From positions 1 through 49,370 of the forward strand of contig NZ_BMQM01000027.1 in assembly GCF_014648115.1 (NCBI RefSeq): DNA of 49,370 bases, given 5' to 3'. Numbering within the stretch: the stretch's first letter is position 1; each line of letters opens with the position of its first letter. Both the position numbers and the translations under genes were made by a program. This DNA is from Deinococcus seoulensis (GTDB lineage: Bacteria; Deinococcota; Deinococci; Deinococcales; Deinococcaceae). This document shows positions 6,955 through 14,427 of this stretch, in pieces. The notes beneath the pieces were generated by a model. The model saw only the letters and a program-made list of their open reading frames with translations. It made no database searches and was not told the origin of the DNA.

Positions 6955-8115
6955 CTAAAGCCTATATTTACCATTAACAATTGATTTATTTAAAGATGCA
7001 GCAAATGATCTTATAACTAAGACTGATTCATGGTATATTTCATCTGTAATAATTAATTTATTTTCATCAATTTCAAATAATTCTCCCGACAGGCTACCTA
7101 AATCTGCGCCGTCAGAATGTACTATCGAATTTCTCATGATCCTCAGGTCATCCAAATATGATCTTTTTACTTCTCTTTTAACTCCTCGACAAATATATTG
7201 TGCCCTGTACGGATCATCAGTAAATTTTACAATACTTTTAAGGGTGTCAATGATTGATGCAATGGATCTACTTTGACTTCTAGCATCCGAAAGAATTCTA
7301 TCCACCAAATACTCTCTCAATTTATCTATAGAGCTTAAACCATTGGTAGCCACTAAGAGAGCCTGAAAATTAATAGTTAAATCCCTGAATCTTCTGTCGC
7401 TCATCATCTTTTCAGGGTGTCTTTTAAAAATCTCATCTACGTATCCACCAAGAAATATCTCAAATTGGGTCCAAATCATCACAAAGCAAGACTTATTCAA
7501 TTCTTCTACCGCCGATCTATAAACGTTCTCGGGCGGTCCAAGCTTCTTTAGGAGCGCTACAAGTGATAATTTTGCTTCAGCGGCTGAATCTTTATCAGAA
7601 AAGCTAATCGTTATTGATTTTTGAATTTGTAATTCTTGGCGAACTACGTATACCCCCATACCTAGTGGAGGATGGTCTTCCGGCTCAGGCCTCTTCTCTT
7701 CTCTGTGCCATAAAATATATTCGACGCCCGAGTCATCGATCTTTGTCTCTCCTAACTTTCCCGAAGCGGCCATTATTTTTACTTCAGGCAAGCTTAGCGA
7801 TTTTCTATTAGAGAATTCATCTAAGGTGACCCATCTCATTACCTCTTCGACACTTGGTGTTGTCGCTTCATCTTTTACATAAGATGAAAGAGATCTATCG
7901 CTTGCATCAGAAAAACTATAATCCCCTTCCATAAACACTTCAGTGCCAGATATTCCATAGCATGTCATGCTGTAATTTCGAAAAAGATCGATTTCATCCA
8001 GCCGAACTCTCATATCCCGATATATAGGAAGCGCATCTGCATCTGATGTCATAATAAGATTATTTATCATATTTAGACCCACACCGGCAACAAGTTCAAC
8101 GGCGAAAGATTTCAA
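6955..8115 (-). CDS. AT-rich HEPN-like accessory protein
   Basis: This 386-aa minus-strand gene is much richer in A and T than its surroundings and uses AT-ending codons, indicating transfer. The TTG at 8115 is taken as start; an in-frame ATG lies at 8070. The C-terminal domain has the helical pattern of MAE_28990/RiboL-PSP-type HEPN proteins and a motif MRNSIVHSDG, in which R-x4-H fits the HEPN RNase signature. A helix with CFVMIWTQFEIFLGGYVDE precedes it. HEPN proteins often act in abortive infection or as toxin RNases. A role in prophage-encoded exclusion of other phages is inferred. Confidence 0.65.
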   Translation of the reverse strand: MKSFAVELVAGVGLNMINNLIMTSDADALPIYRDMRVRLDEIDLFRNYSMTCYGISGTEVFMEGDYSFSDASDRSLSSYVKDEATTPSVEEVMRWVTLDEFSNRKSLSLPEVKIMAASGKLGETKIDDSGVEYILWHREEKRPEPEDHPPLGMGVYVVRQELQIQKSITISFSDKDSAAEAKLSLVALLKKLGPPENVYRSAVEELNKSCFVMIWTQFEIFLGGYVDEIFKRHPEKMMSDRRFRDLTINFQALLVATNGLSSIDKLREYLVDRILSDARSQSRSIASIIDTLKSIVKFTDDPYRAQYICRGVKREVKRSYLDDLRIMRNSIVHSDGADLGSLSGELFEIDENKLIITDEIYHESVLVIRSFAASLNKSIVNGKYRL

Positions 8116-8181
8116 TCACCAGCGGATCAACAAGGTTAGTGTGCTTATCGTTGTCAGCATACCTGCGAGTCAAAGAGGCAG

Positions 8182-8307
8182 ATGGTCATCAACCTGGAGC
8201 AGAAAGCCGCCTGGACGGTCCTTCAGGCCCCGACCTTCGACAGTTTCATCAAGGACGCGGCGACAGCCATCAGTGCCCGGTTCTGCCAGAAACGCCCAGG
8301 GGCTTGA
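8182..8307 (+). CDS. Micro-ORF or gene remnant (41 aa)
   Basis: In the otherwise empty 8116-8448 stretch an ATG at 8182 follows AAAGAGGCAG, a good ribosome site, and opens 41 codons with phage-like codon use: MVINLEQKAAWTVLQ, then FDSFIKDAATAISARF. It looks like the amphipathic N-terminus of a longer protein cut short, or a real small peptide. No homolog is recognised. The rest of the stretch (8308-8430) shows no clear feature. Confidence 0.4.
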   Translation: MVINLEQKAAWTVLQAPTFDSFIKDAATAISARFCQKRPGA

Positions 8308-8435
8308 CGGATCGTCGGCACAATTCGCCTAATTAAGGGCAAGCTGCACAACTCGCGCCCTGAACCCAACCGTCTACCGAATCTGGACGGGGTGAGCATG
8401 TGGTAAGTGAGGCAACGCAGCGGCCCGCCGCTGGG

Positions 8436-8441
8436 TAGCGT
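8436..8441 (+). promoter_or_regulatory. -10-like hexamer TAGCGT, 7 nt before ATG 8449
   Basis: TAGCGT precedes the ATG of the secreted-protein gene by 7 nt and no Shine-Dalgarno sequence is present, as expected for a leaderless transcript. Confidence 0.4.
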
Positions 8442-8448
8442 ATCCCCC

Positions 8449-8970
8449 ATGAAACGGATCCTCCCACTGCTCCTTGCCGTCCTTCTCCCGACTGCCGCCG
8501 CTGAAATACAGCGGGTTGGCAGCACGAACGTCTACTACTCGTACGAAACCGACGCGATGACCGACGCGAACGATAGCTACATAGCTGTCGGGGAGATTAA
8601 CGACACCTCTGCCTCAACGGTGTTCCTCATCTACTGCCGTGAAGGGCAGGCCGAGTTCTACCTGAAAACCAAGAACACCCTTCTCAGCGCTGATGACTAC
8701 GACATGGAGCGCACCCCGAACCTGATGTACCGCGTCGATGCCCAGCAGGCCAAAACGATTCCCACGGATACGGTCAGCAAAGGTGGTGAGCCTGATTACA
8801 CGGCCCTTGCCTTCGACACGGCGCGCACGCAGATCCTGCTGACGGCTTTCAACAACGCGCAGCAGAAGATCGTGTTCCGCATCCTGCGTAACGACGCCAG
8901 CGCCCTGGATTACACCTTCTCCACGAAGGGATTCAAGGAAGCGTGGCGCGCCGTCAAGAACTGCAAGTAA
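8449..8970 (+). CDS. Small secreted protein with signal peptide
   Basis: A 173-aa protein from ATG 8449. The N-terminus MKRILPLLLAVLLPTAAA is a typical signal peptide with a cleavage site after residue 18 or so. The mature part is beta-rich and polar (IQRVGSTNVYYSYETD, VFLIYCREGQAEFYL) with two cysteines (IYCRE and the C-terminal NCK) that could form a disulfide. The gene stands alone, has its own promoter-like hexamer and is closed by a strong terminator at 8992, so it is expressed independently of the lytic genes. It may be a lysogenic-conversion or exclusion factor; no family is recognised. Confidence 0.7.
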   Translation: MKRILPLLLAVLLPTAAAEIQRVGSTNVYYSYETDAMTDANDSYIAVGEINDTSASTVFLIYCREGQAEFYLKTKNTLLSADDYDMERTPNLMYRVDAQQAKTIPTDTVSKGGEPDYTALAFDTARTQILLTAFNNAQQKIVFRILRNDASALDYTFSTKGFKEAWRAVKNCK

Positions 8971-8991
8971 CCCGCTGAACTCCTCCACCTG

Positions 8992-9015
8992 CCCCGCCGC
9001 CCGGCGGGGTTTTTT
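8992..9015 (+). terminator. Rho-independent terminator
   Basis: CCCCGCC and GGCGGGG form a 7-bp GC stem with a 4-nt loop, followed by six T residues. It insulates the secreted-protein gene from the six-gene cassette downstream. Confidence 0.85.
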
Positions 9016-9150
9016 CATGCCGTCAGTCGCGCCGGAACGGGCGTCGGCTGGCGTTCCTCTGGGCCGCCGGAATCACCGGCCCCGTGATCACCTCAAGACG
9101 CCGCTGCCCACGGGCAAATCCTTGTGCGTCGCCCCGATGGGAGTCTGCCG

Positions 9151-9169
9151 TGTCCACCACGGTAGACAG
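9151..9169 (+). promoter_or_regulatory. Operator-like imperfect palindrome upstream of the six-gene cassette
   Basis: TGTCCACCACGGTAGACAG lies 15 nt before the ATG at 9185. Its core fits TGTCNACCNNGGTNGACA. An exact inverted 19-bp copy occurs at 11708-11726 inside the amidotransferase gene. The half sites resemble those of the array at 90-239 (GTCNAC). It may be the operator of the cassette promoter; no regulator is identified. Confidence 0.5.
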
Positions 9170-9184
9170 TCGGGTTGGAGTCCC

Positions 9185-10033
9185 ATGTCCAAGAAACCCC
9201 AGGCTCCCGCCGCCGCGTCCACCCTGCGGATCGAGTACCTGCCCCTCGCCGACCTCACCCGCTGGCCCGGCAACCCCAAGGAGCACGCCGACGGCGCCAT
9301 CGCCGCCAGCATCAGCCGCTTCGGGTTCCGCGATCCCCTGGCGATCGACGAAACGACCGGGCGCCTTATCGCCGGTCACGGCCGCCTCAGCGTCCTCGAA
9401 CGCGCGCACGCCGCCGGGCAGCCCGCCCCGCAGTTCGTTCAGGTGCGTGACGACGGCATGTGGCTCATTCCCGTCACGCGCGGCGGTTCCTTCGCGGACG
9501 AGAGCGAGGCCAGCGCGTACCTGATCGCCCACAACCGCACTTCCGAGCTGGGCGGCTGGAACGAGGACCTGCTCGCCGGGATGCTCGGCAGCCTGGACGA
9601 CAGCCTGCGCGCCGTCGCCGGGTTCGACCTCGACGCCTTCGTGCAGGAAACGACTGCCGCCGCGGCCGCCGTGACGCTGCCCCCGGCCCCGCCCAGCGAG
9701 TTCCTGAACGACCTGATCACCCCGCCCATGACGGCCGCGCCTGCTGGACTGCCCCAGGTGCAGACGCCGGGTCCCCAGGCTGCTGACCCCGGCGCGACCG
9801 CTGCCACCCCGTCAGCGCCCGTGCCAGCGACCGCCGCGCCCACCATCACGACCCCACCCCCGCCCGGCGGCGAGGAATACGTGCAACTGGTCGTGGTCCT
9901 GCCGGTCAGCGAGCGGAACGAGGCGCTGGCCGTCCTGAAAGACGTGCGCGCGAAGACCGGCCTGGAGACCACCCCCGCCGCGTTCATGACCCTGATCCGC
10001 CAGTACGCCCAGGCGAACGGGGTGAGCGCATGA
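9185..10033 (+). CDS. ParB/Srx-like protein, first gene of modification-like cassette
   Basis: The ATG at 9185 has TTGGAG upstream. Residues 15-110 form a ParB N-terminal (ParB/Srx) domain: LPLADLTRWPGNPKEH, AASISRFGFRDPLAID, and LIAGHGRLSVLERA, where GHGR is the nucleotide-binding GxxR box. This fold binds CTP or ATP in ParB and sulfiredoxin. A helical part (YLIAHNRTSELGGWNEDLL) and a Pro/Ala/Thr-rich linker follow. The C-terminal domain (EYVQLVVVLPVSERNEAL) resembles the tail of phage ParB proteins that accompany DNA methylases. The stop overlaps the next start (ATGA). Its biochemical job here is unknown. Confidence 0.8.
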   Translation: MSKKPQAPAAASTLRIEYLPLADLTRWPGNPKEHADGAIAASISRFGFRDPLAIDETTGRLIAGHGRLSVLERAHAAGQPAPQFVQVRDDGMWLIPVTRGGSFADESEASAYLIAHNRTSELGGWNEDLLAGMLGSLDDSLRAVAGFDLDAFVQETTAAAAAVTLPPAPPSEFLNDLITPPMTAAPAGLPQVQTPGPQAADPGATAATPSAPVPATAAPTITTPPPPGGEEYVQLVVVLPVSERNEALAVLKDVRAKTGLETTPAAFMTLIRQYAQANGVSA

Positions 10034-10764
10034 CGCTGGACCCGATGAAGCAGCACGCGGACGACGAGAACGAAATCCACGACGTCGCCGCGTTCGTCGA
10101 TCCCGCCCGGAACGTCGTCACGCCCGTACTGCAGCTCAGCGCCGAGCTGGCGGGCCAGGTCGTGTGGGCGTTCGCGCGCGTCGTGCGGGCCGCCCACGCC
10201 AGCCGCGAGGCGCGCAGCCCGGACCCCGACGGCATCATCCGCGCGCAGGAGTTCGAGGAAGGCGACGTGTACATGCTGGAGAAACCCTTCGACGGGTACG
10301 AGTCCAGCCGGTACCTGATGGACTTCTACGACGTGACGGAGCGCGGGATCTGCTCACGGATGCACCTGCACACCGGCACGCGCTTCGTGCGGATGATGAC
10401 CGGGCCGGGCACCACCATCCGGGTCGGCAGCCTCTCCCCGTTCGTGGTGACCGACGTGCAGGGCGTGACCCCGTTCGTACCCGAACAGTTCGAGGACGAT
10501 CTGCCCGACCTGCCTGAGGGCACGCAGCGCACCCGCTACAACCTCGTGGTCCCGGAGAACAGCTTCGTGGACATGCAGATCCCGCGCGGCGTCAGCCACC
10601 AGTTCAACGCGATCGGGCCGAACGCCGTGATCGACTCCGTTCACCCGGAGGAGTCCATCGAGGTGTTCCGCGAGCGCATGAGCGGGTTCCGGATGATGGC
10701 GCAGACAATCTTCCTCACCGAGGACCGACCCGATGTGAGCAGCTGCACCGGGAGCGACGCGTGA
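10030..10764 (+). CDS. Cupin-like protein
   Basis: This 244-aa protein is coupled to the ParB-like gene by ATGA and to the next gene by GTGA. Residues 90-205 look like a cupin barrel. FYDVTERGICSRMHLHTG supplies H112-x-H114, GPGTTIRVGSLSPFVV the middle strands, and IPRGVSHQFNAIG a third ligand, H190. Cupins hold a metal or bind small molecules; some are dioxygenases or isomerases. The N-terminal 80 residues are helical. Its place between ParB-like and PP-loop genes suggests it processes or binds the product of that pathway. That is inferred, and no close family is recognised. Confidence 0.6.
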   Translation: MTLDPMKQHADDENEIHDVAAFVDPARNVVTPVLQLSAELAGQVVWAFARVVRAAHASREARSPDPDGIIRAQEFEEGDVYMLEKPFDGYESSRYLMDFYDVTERGICSRMHLHTGTRFVRMMTGPGTTIRVGSLSPFVVTDVQGVTPFVPEQFEDDLPDLPEGTQRTRYNLVVPENSFVDMQIPRGVSHQFNAIGPNAVIDSVHPEESIEVFRERMSGFRMMAQTIFLTEDRPDVSSCTGSDA

Positions 10765-11549
10765 CGGCCGCCATTCCCCGCAAGCAGATCAGCGGCCAGG
10801 ACGCCTGGGTGAGTGCCTGGGTGAACGTGGAGACGCTGTACCCCGCCGCGCAGCTCGACGCCCTGGTGGCCACCACGCTCGCGGAGATGGGACAGCGCCT
10901 CGCTGGCAAGCGGGTCGCCTTCGCCTGGAGCGGTGGCAAGGACTCCCTGGTGATCGAGTGGCTGTGCGCGCAGCTGAACGTGCAGGCCTGCGTGTTCGCC
11001 ATGACCAATCTGGAGTACCCGGAGTTCCTGGCCTGGACCACCGACCACATGCCGCCACTCGTGCAGGTGATCAACACCGGCCAGGACCTCGCGTGGCTCG
11101 CCCGACACCCCCGCATGCTGTTCCCGCAGACCCCGCAGGACAACGCCCGCTGGTTCAGGCTCGTGCAGCACGCCGCGCAGAAACGCTACTTCGCGCAGCA
11201 CAGGCTCGACGTCCTGGTCCTCGGTCGCCGGCACGCCGAAGGGAACCACTGCGGCGAGGACGGCCTGTACACCAACCGCGAGGGGGTGACGCGCTACAGC
11301 CCGATCCGCCACTGGCCGCACGAAGCGGTCCTCGCACTCCTGAAGCGCGAGGGCTACAGCCTCCCACCCATCTACGGCTACCCGCGCGGCTGGCAGGTCG
11401 GCACGGGTAACTGGGCGCAGCGCCTGTACACCAGCAGCCCCGAGCAGGGCTGGATTGAAACGTGGCAGATTGACCCGGACATCGTCCGCGAGGCCGCCAC
11501 GGTCCTGCCCCAAGCGCAGGCGTTCATGGCCGCCCGAGGTCTGAGCTGA
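10761..11549 (+). CDS. PAPS-reductase-like PP-loop enzyme
   Basis: A 262-aa member of the adenine-nucleotide alpha-hydrolase superfamily. The PP-loop SGGKDS is at 57-62 in RVAFAWSGGKDSLVI. LVLGRRHAEGNHC and YSPIRHWPHEAVLALL match the PAPS-reductase motifs that follow it. PAPS reductases, DndC and related proteins use this loop to activate sulfur or adenylate substrates. The usual C-terminal GC..C cysteines are replaced by WQVGTGNWAQR, so it is unlikely to be a standard sulfate-assimilation enzyme. GTG start, coupled by GTGA to the cupin gene; the stop overlaps the next ATG. Confidence 0.85.
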   Translation: MTAAIPRKQISGQDAWVSAWVNVETLYPAAQLDALVATTLAEMGQRLAGKRVAFAWSGGKDSLVIEWLCAQLNVQACVFAMTNLEYPEFLAWTTDHMPPLVQVINTGQDLAWLARHPRMLFPQTPQDNARWFRLVQHAAQKRYFAQHRLDVLVLGRRHAEGNHCGEDGLYTNREGVTRYSPIRHWPHEAVLALLKREGYSLPPIYGYPRGWQVGTGNWAQRLYTSSPEQGWIETWQIDPDIVREAATVLPQAQAFMAARGLS

Positions 11550-12214
11550 TGTGCGGCCTGTACGGCTTCATGCGCCGCAGCGGCCCGCCACAGGCGGAAC
11601 TGCTCACCCTTATCGCCGGGCTGGCTGGAACACGCGGCCCGCACGCCCACGGGCACGCTGCGGCAGGCGTGCGGCACGTCGCGCTCGGCCCGGTCAACCC
11701 GGCCAGCCTGTCTACCGTGGTGGACAGCGTGATCGGGCACGCCCGTATGACCACCGCCGGGCACTACCAGGACCTCAGCTGCGCGCAGCCCCTCCAGGCA
11801 GGCGGGATGTTCATCGCCCACAACGGCACGGTCCCCGCGCACCGCTTCCACGCGACCACGCACGGGCTGACGCTCCAGACGGACAGTGACAGCGAGGTCC
11901 TGGGCCAGCTGCTCGCCCGCACCGTCACCCTGGCGGGCGTGGCCAGCCTGCTCGACCTGCTCACGCCCGGCCTGCCCCTGGCGCTGCTGGTGCTGGACGC
12001 GGACGGATCCGTGACCGCTGCCCGCCGCGCGCACCCACTGCACGTCCTCCGCGCACCGGAAGGGACGTATCTGTGCAGCCTGCCCTTCCCCGGCAGTGAG
12101 CCCCTGCCCGACCAGACCGTGACCCGGTTCAGCGCAACCGGCGAGACATCCCACCCCCTCTCGACGACGGCCAGCCTCCGCGCAGCCCAGGGAGGCCCGG
12201 CATGGACCCCGTAA
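11549..12214 (+). CDS. Class II glutamine amidotransferase
   Basis: This 221-aa protein starts MCGLYGFM; Cys2 becomes the N-terminal nucleophile after Met removal, as in GATase-2 and Ntn hydrolases. IGHARMTTAGH binds glutamine, FIAHNGTV forms the oxyanion-hole Asn-Gly, and TDSDSEVL completes the glutaminase core. The enzyme releases ammonia from glutamine for transfer to a partner. With no synthetase domain of its own, its partner is probably one of the two adjacent PP-loop enzymes, comparable to Gat-QueC pairings in phage 7-deazaguanine pathways (analogy only). The start overlaps the previous stop (TGATG), and 13 nt of its 3' end lie in the next gene. Confidence 0.88.
   Translation: MCGLYGFMRRSGPPQAELLTLIAGLAGTRGPHAHGHAAAGVRHVALGPVNPASLSTVVDSVIGHARMTTAGHYQDLSCAQPLQAGGMFIAHNGTVPAHRFHATTHGLTLQTDSDSEVLGQLLARTVTLAGVASLLDLLTPGLPLALLVLDADGSVTAARRAHPLHVLRAPEGTYLCSLPFPGSEPLPDQTVTRFSATGETSHPLSTTASLRAAQGGPAWTP
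11708..11726 (-). repeat. Inverted exact copy of the 9151-9169 palindrome
   Basis: These 19 bp are the exact reverse complement of 9151-9169 and lie inside the amidotransferase coding region. Either a second binding site for the same regulator within the cassette, or chance; with the first site it could permit looping. Confidence 0.45.
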
Positions 12215-13551
12215 CGCAGCAGGACCTGCGCGACCAGCTCGGCATCAGCGCGCCCGCCGAGGGCCTCAAGCCCTTCCGGTACAACCCGGCCAACAGCCGC
12301 CTGAAGTCCGCGCCGACCGAGGAGGACGTCCTCATCCTCGCCCGCGCCCGGATCCGGCATGTGTTCGAACTGTTCGACCATGTGTCGGTCAGCTTCAGCG
12401 GCGGGAAAGACAGCACCATCGTCCTGAACCTGGCGCTGGAGGCCGCCCGCGAACTCGGCCGCACACCTCTGGAAGTCGTGTTCTGGGACGAGGAGTGCAT
12501 CTACGCCGAGAACATCGACTACGTGCGCCGCGTCGCGCAGGACCCGGACGTGACGCTCAAGTGGATCTGCGTGCCGGTCAAACACCGCAACGCCTGCAGC
12601 AGTGAATCCCCGGTCTGGTACCCCTGGGCACCCGAGGACCGCCACCTGTGGGTGCGGGACCTGCCCCCAGAGGCGATCACGGGCCTGCCCGGCTACGACC
12701 CCAGCGACCCCGCCGCGCGCCTCAGCATCCCGGAACTCAGCGGCCTGCTGTTCCCGCCGTCCATGGGGAACTGCGTGCAACTGCTCGGCATCCGCGCCGA
12801 CGAAAGCCTCATCCGCCGCGCGGCCGTCTCCCGCCGTGTGGAGGACAACTACATCGTCAAGGACGCAGGCGGGTACGGCGGCGCGAACGACCTCCAGCAC
12901 GCCGGGAACGTCTGGAAGGCCTACCCCATCTACGACTGGACCACCGCCGACGTGTGGCTGGCCCCCAAGCTGCTGGGGTGGGATTACTGCCGGGTGTACG
13001 ACCTGCTCGACCAGATCGGCTTCACGCCCGGCAAGCAACGCCTCGCCCCACCCTTCGGGGAGGAACCCATGCAGCGCCTCGACCAGTACCACCAGTGCGA
13101 ACCCGCCCTGTGGGACCGCATGCTCGCCCGCGTGCCCGGCGCGCAGACCGCCAAGCGGTACAGCCGCACCGAGCTGTACGCCTTCGGGGACATCCCCGAC
13201 AAGCCGCCCGGCATCACGTACGAAGCGTGGCTGATCGACCTCGTTCGCACAAACTTCCCGGAGAAGGAACGCGCTGACGTCAGCAAAGGCATCCGCTCGC
13301 ACCTGCGCATGCACTACCGCAAGACCGCCGACCCACTCGCGCCGACCGTCGCCCACCCGCTGACCGGGTACGACTGGGCGTTCTTCGTGAAGATGGCCAT
13401 GCGCGGGAACTTCAAGCAGCGCCGCCAACCGAAGATCGGCCGCAAGACGCCGGACGAGCTGGCCGCCGCCCACGCCAAATACCTCGCGAACCTCCAGCCG
13501 TACCTCACCGAGCTGGCAGAGATCCGCGCCCTGACAGGAGCCACCGAATGA
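12202..13551 (+). CDS. IbrA-like PP-loop protein (DUF3440)
   Basis: A 449-aa protein whose ATG follows GGAGG inside the amidotransferase gene. The PP-loop SGGKDST is at 66-72 in HVSVSFSGGKDSTIVL. WDEECIYAENIDYV, CVQLLGIRADESLIRRA and YPIYDWTTADVWL are hallmarks of the IbrA/DUF3440 branch of PAPS-reductase-like proteins. The C-terminal 150 residues (TNFPEKERADVSKGIRSH) are specific to this branch. IbrA was first described with IbrB in Escherichia coli as an activator pair of prophage-linked genes; its chemistry is unproven. Here it is directly followed by the IbrB-like gene, as expected. Confidence 0.88.
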   Translation: MDPVTQQDLRDQLGISAPAEGLKPFRYNPANSRLKSAPTEEDVLILARARIRHVFELFDHVSVSFSGGKDSTIVLNLALEAARELGRTPLEVVFWDEECIYAENIDYVRRVAQDPDVTLKWICVPVKHRNACSSESPVWYPWAPEDRHLWVRDLPPEAITGLPGYDPSDPAARLSIPELSGLLFPPSMGNCVQLLGIRADESLIRRAAVSRRVEDNYIVKDAGGYGGANDLQHAGNVWKAYPIYDWTTADVWLAPKLLGWDYCRVYDLLDQIGFTPGKQRLAPPFGEEPMQRLDQYHQCEPALWDRMLARVPGAQTAKRYSRTELYAFGDIPDKPPGITYEAWLIDLVRTNFPEKERADVSKGIRSHLRMHYRKTADPLAPTVAHPLTGYDWAFFVKMAMRGNFKQRRQPKIGRKTPDELAAAHAKYLANLQPYLTELAEIRALTGATE

Positions 13552-14066
13552 AACACGGACGCGACCAGCAACCTCTCGCCCGCATCGAATGGGTGCCCCG
13601 CGAAGACCTGCACGCCAACGGGTATAACCCCAACCACGTCGCCAAGCCCGAACTCGAACTGCTGAAGGTCAGCATCCTCGAAGACGGGTGGACGCAACCC
13701 ATCGTCGCCCGGCCCGACGGCGAGGTGGTAGACGGCTTCCACCGCTGGACCGTCAGCGCCGACCCACGCATCTACGCCATGACCGGCGGCCTCGTGCCCG
13801 TCGTTCGGCTCCAGCCCCCCGCGCACGGCGATCAGATGCTCAGCACCATCCGCCACAACCGAGCGCGCGGCGAGCACGGCGTCCTCCCCATGGCCGCCAT
13901 CGTCCGCCGTCTCCGCGACGAGGAAGGCCTCACCGTCGAGCAGGTAATGCAGCGCTGCGGCATGGAACGCGAGGAGGTGGTGCGCCTCTACGAACGGGGC
14001 GGCATGACGGAGCGGGGCACGCAAGGCAAGGAAGGATTCAGCAAGGGGTGGATGCCGACTCGATAG
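13548..14066 (+). CDS. IbrB-like ParB/Srx-domain protein
   Basis: This 172-aa protein is coupled to IbrA by ATGA. A compact ParB/Srx domain fills residues 10-90: WVPREDLHANGYNPNHV, VSILEDGWTQPIVAR, and VVDGFHRWTV, whose DGFHR box resembles the DGQHR of DndB-type proteins. A helix-turn-helix-like tail follows (LTVEQVMQRCGMEREEV). The last dozen residues (KEGFSKGWMPTR) run into an AT-rich segment shared with a convergent gene, so the native C-terminus may have been replaced. It probably works with IbrA and closes the cassette. Confidence 0.85.
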   Translation: MKHGRDQQPLARIEWVPREDLHANGYNPNHVAKPELELLKVSILEDGWTQPIVARPDGEVVDGFHRWTVSADPRIYAMTGGLVPVVRLQPPAHGDQMLSTIRHNRARGEHGVLPMAAIVRRLRDEEGLTVEQVMQRCGMEREEVVRLYERGGMTERGTQGKEGFSKGWMPTR

Positions 14067-14337
14067 ACTCCACTAAACTCACGTAATCATACTCACTCTT
14101 CATCATCCATTCGGCATCTTCCTTTAGCAATCCGAAGGCTACACAGAGGTTTGATAGGTGGTTTTTGGTTGGATGAGAATTAACTAAAACTAAACCGAGT
14201 TCTTCTGTGCTCTGGCGACTTGAATACATGATCATTCTTATCTCGTATCCCTTTGATTCCAGTCTATCTAAGGCCGAGTTTCCATCGTTTCCAAGGTACA
14301 TTCTCAGAATGTCTCTCTCAACCAGTTCTTTTTTCAT
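14038..14337 (-). CDS. AT-rich accessory protein (99 aa)
   Basis: A minus-strand gene of foreign base composition wedged between the cassette and TerS. It starts at ATG 14337 (MKKELVERDILRMY) with TAAGCT 6 nt upstream. It is a small soluble alpha/beta protein containing GNDGNSALDRLESKGYEI and a C-terminal acidic helix (EWMMKSEYDYVSLVES). No family is recognised. Its 3' end overlaps the IbrB-like gene by 29 nt in convergent orientation. As an independently promoted insert it may be a cargo gene expressed from the lysogen. Confidence 0.6.
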   Translation of the reverse strand: MKKELVERDILRMYLGNDGNSALDRLESKGYEIRMIMYSSRQSTEELGLVLVNSHPTKNHLSNLCVAFGLLKEDAEWMMKSEYDYVSLVESIESASTPC

Positions 14338-14343
14338 ACAAAA

Positions 14344-14349
14344 AGCTTA
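14344..14349 (-). promoter_or_regulatory. -10-like hexamer TAAGCT, 6 nt before ATG 14337
   Basis: TAAGCT on the minus strand, 6 nt from the ATG, fits the TANNNT leaderless promoter pattern. Confidence 0.45.
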
Positions 14350-14427
14350 GATCAACCACCGCAGTTCACCGATGGGCACAATTAGTGCACTTGGCTAACG
14401 ATTAAGGATTCATGGAGGTGATTGCCT

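Noticed and set aside
9185..14066. Dnd phosphorothioation or classical 7-deazaguanine (dpd/que) cluster
   Set aside because: Only the PP-loop superfamily and a DGFHR-type box are shared. No DndA/D/E, FolE, QueD, QueE, QueF or DpdA-like genes were recognised.
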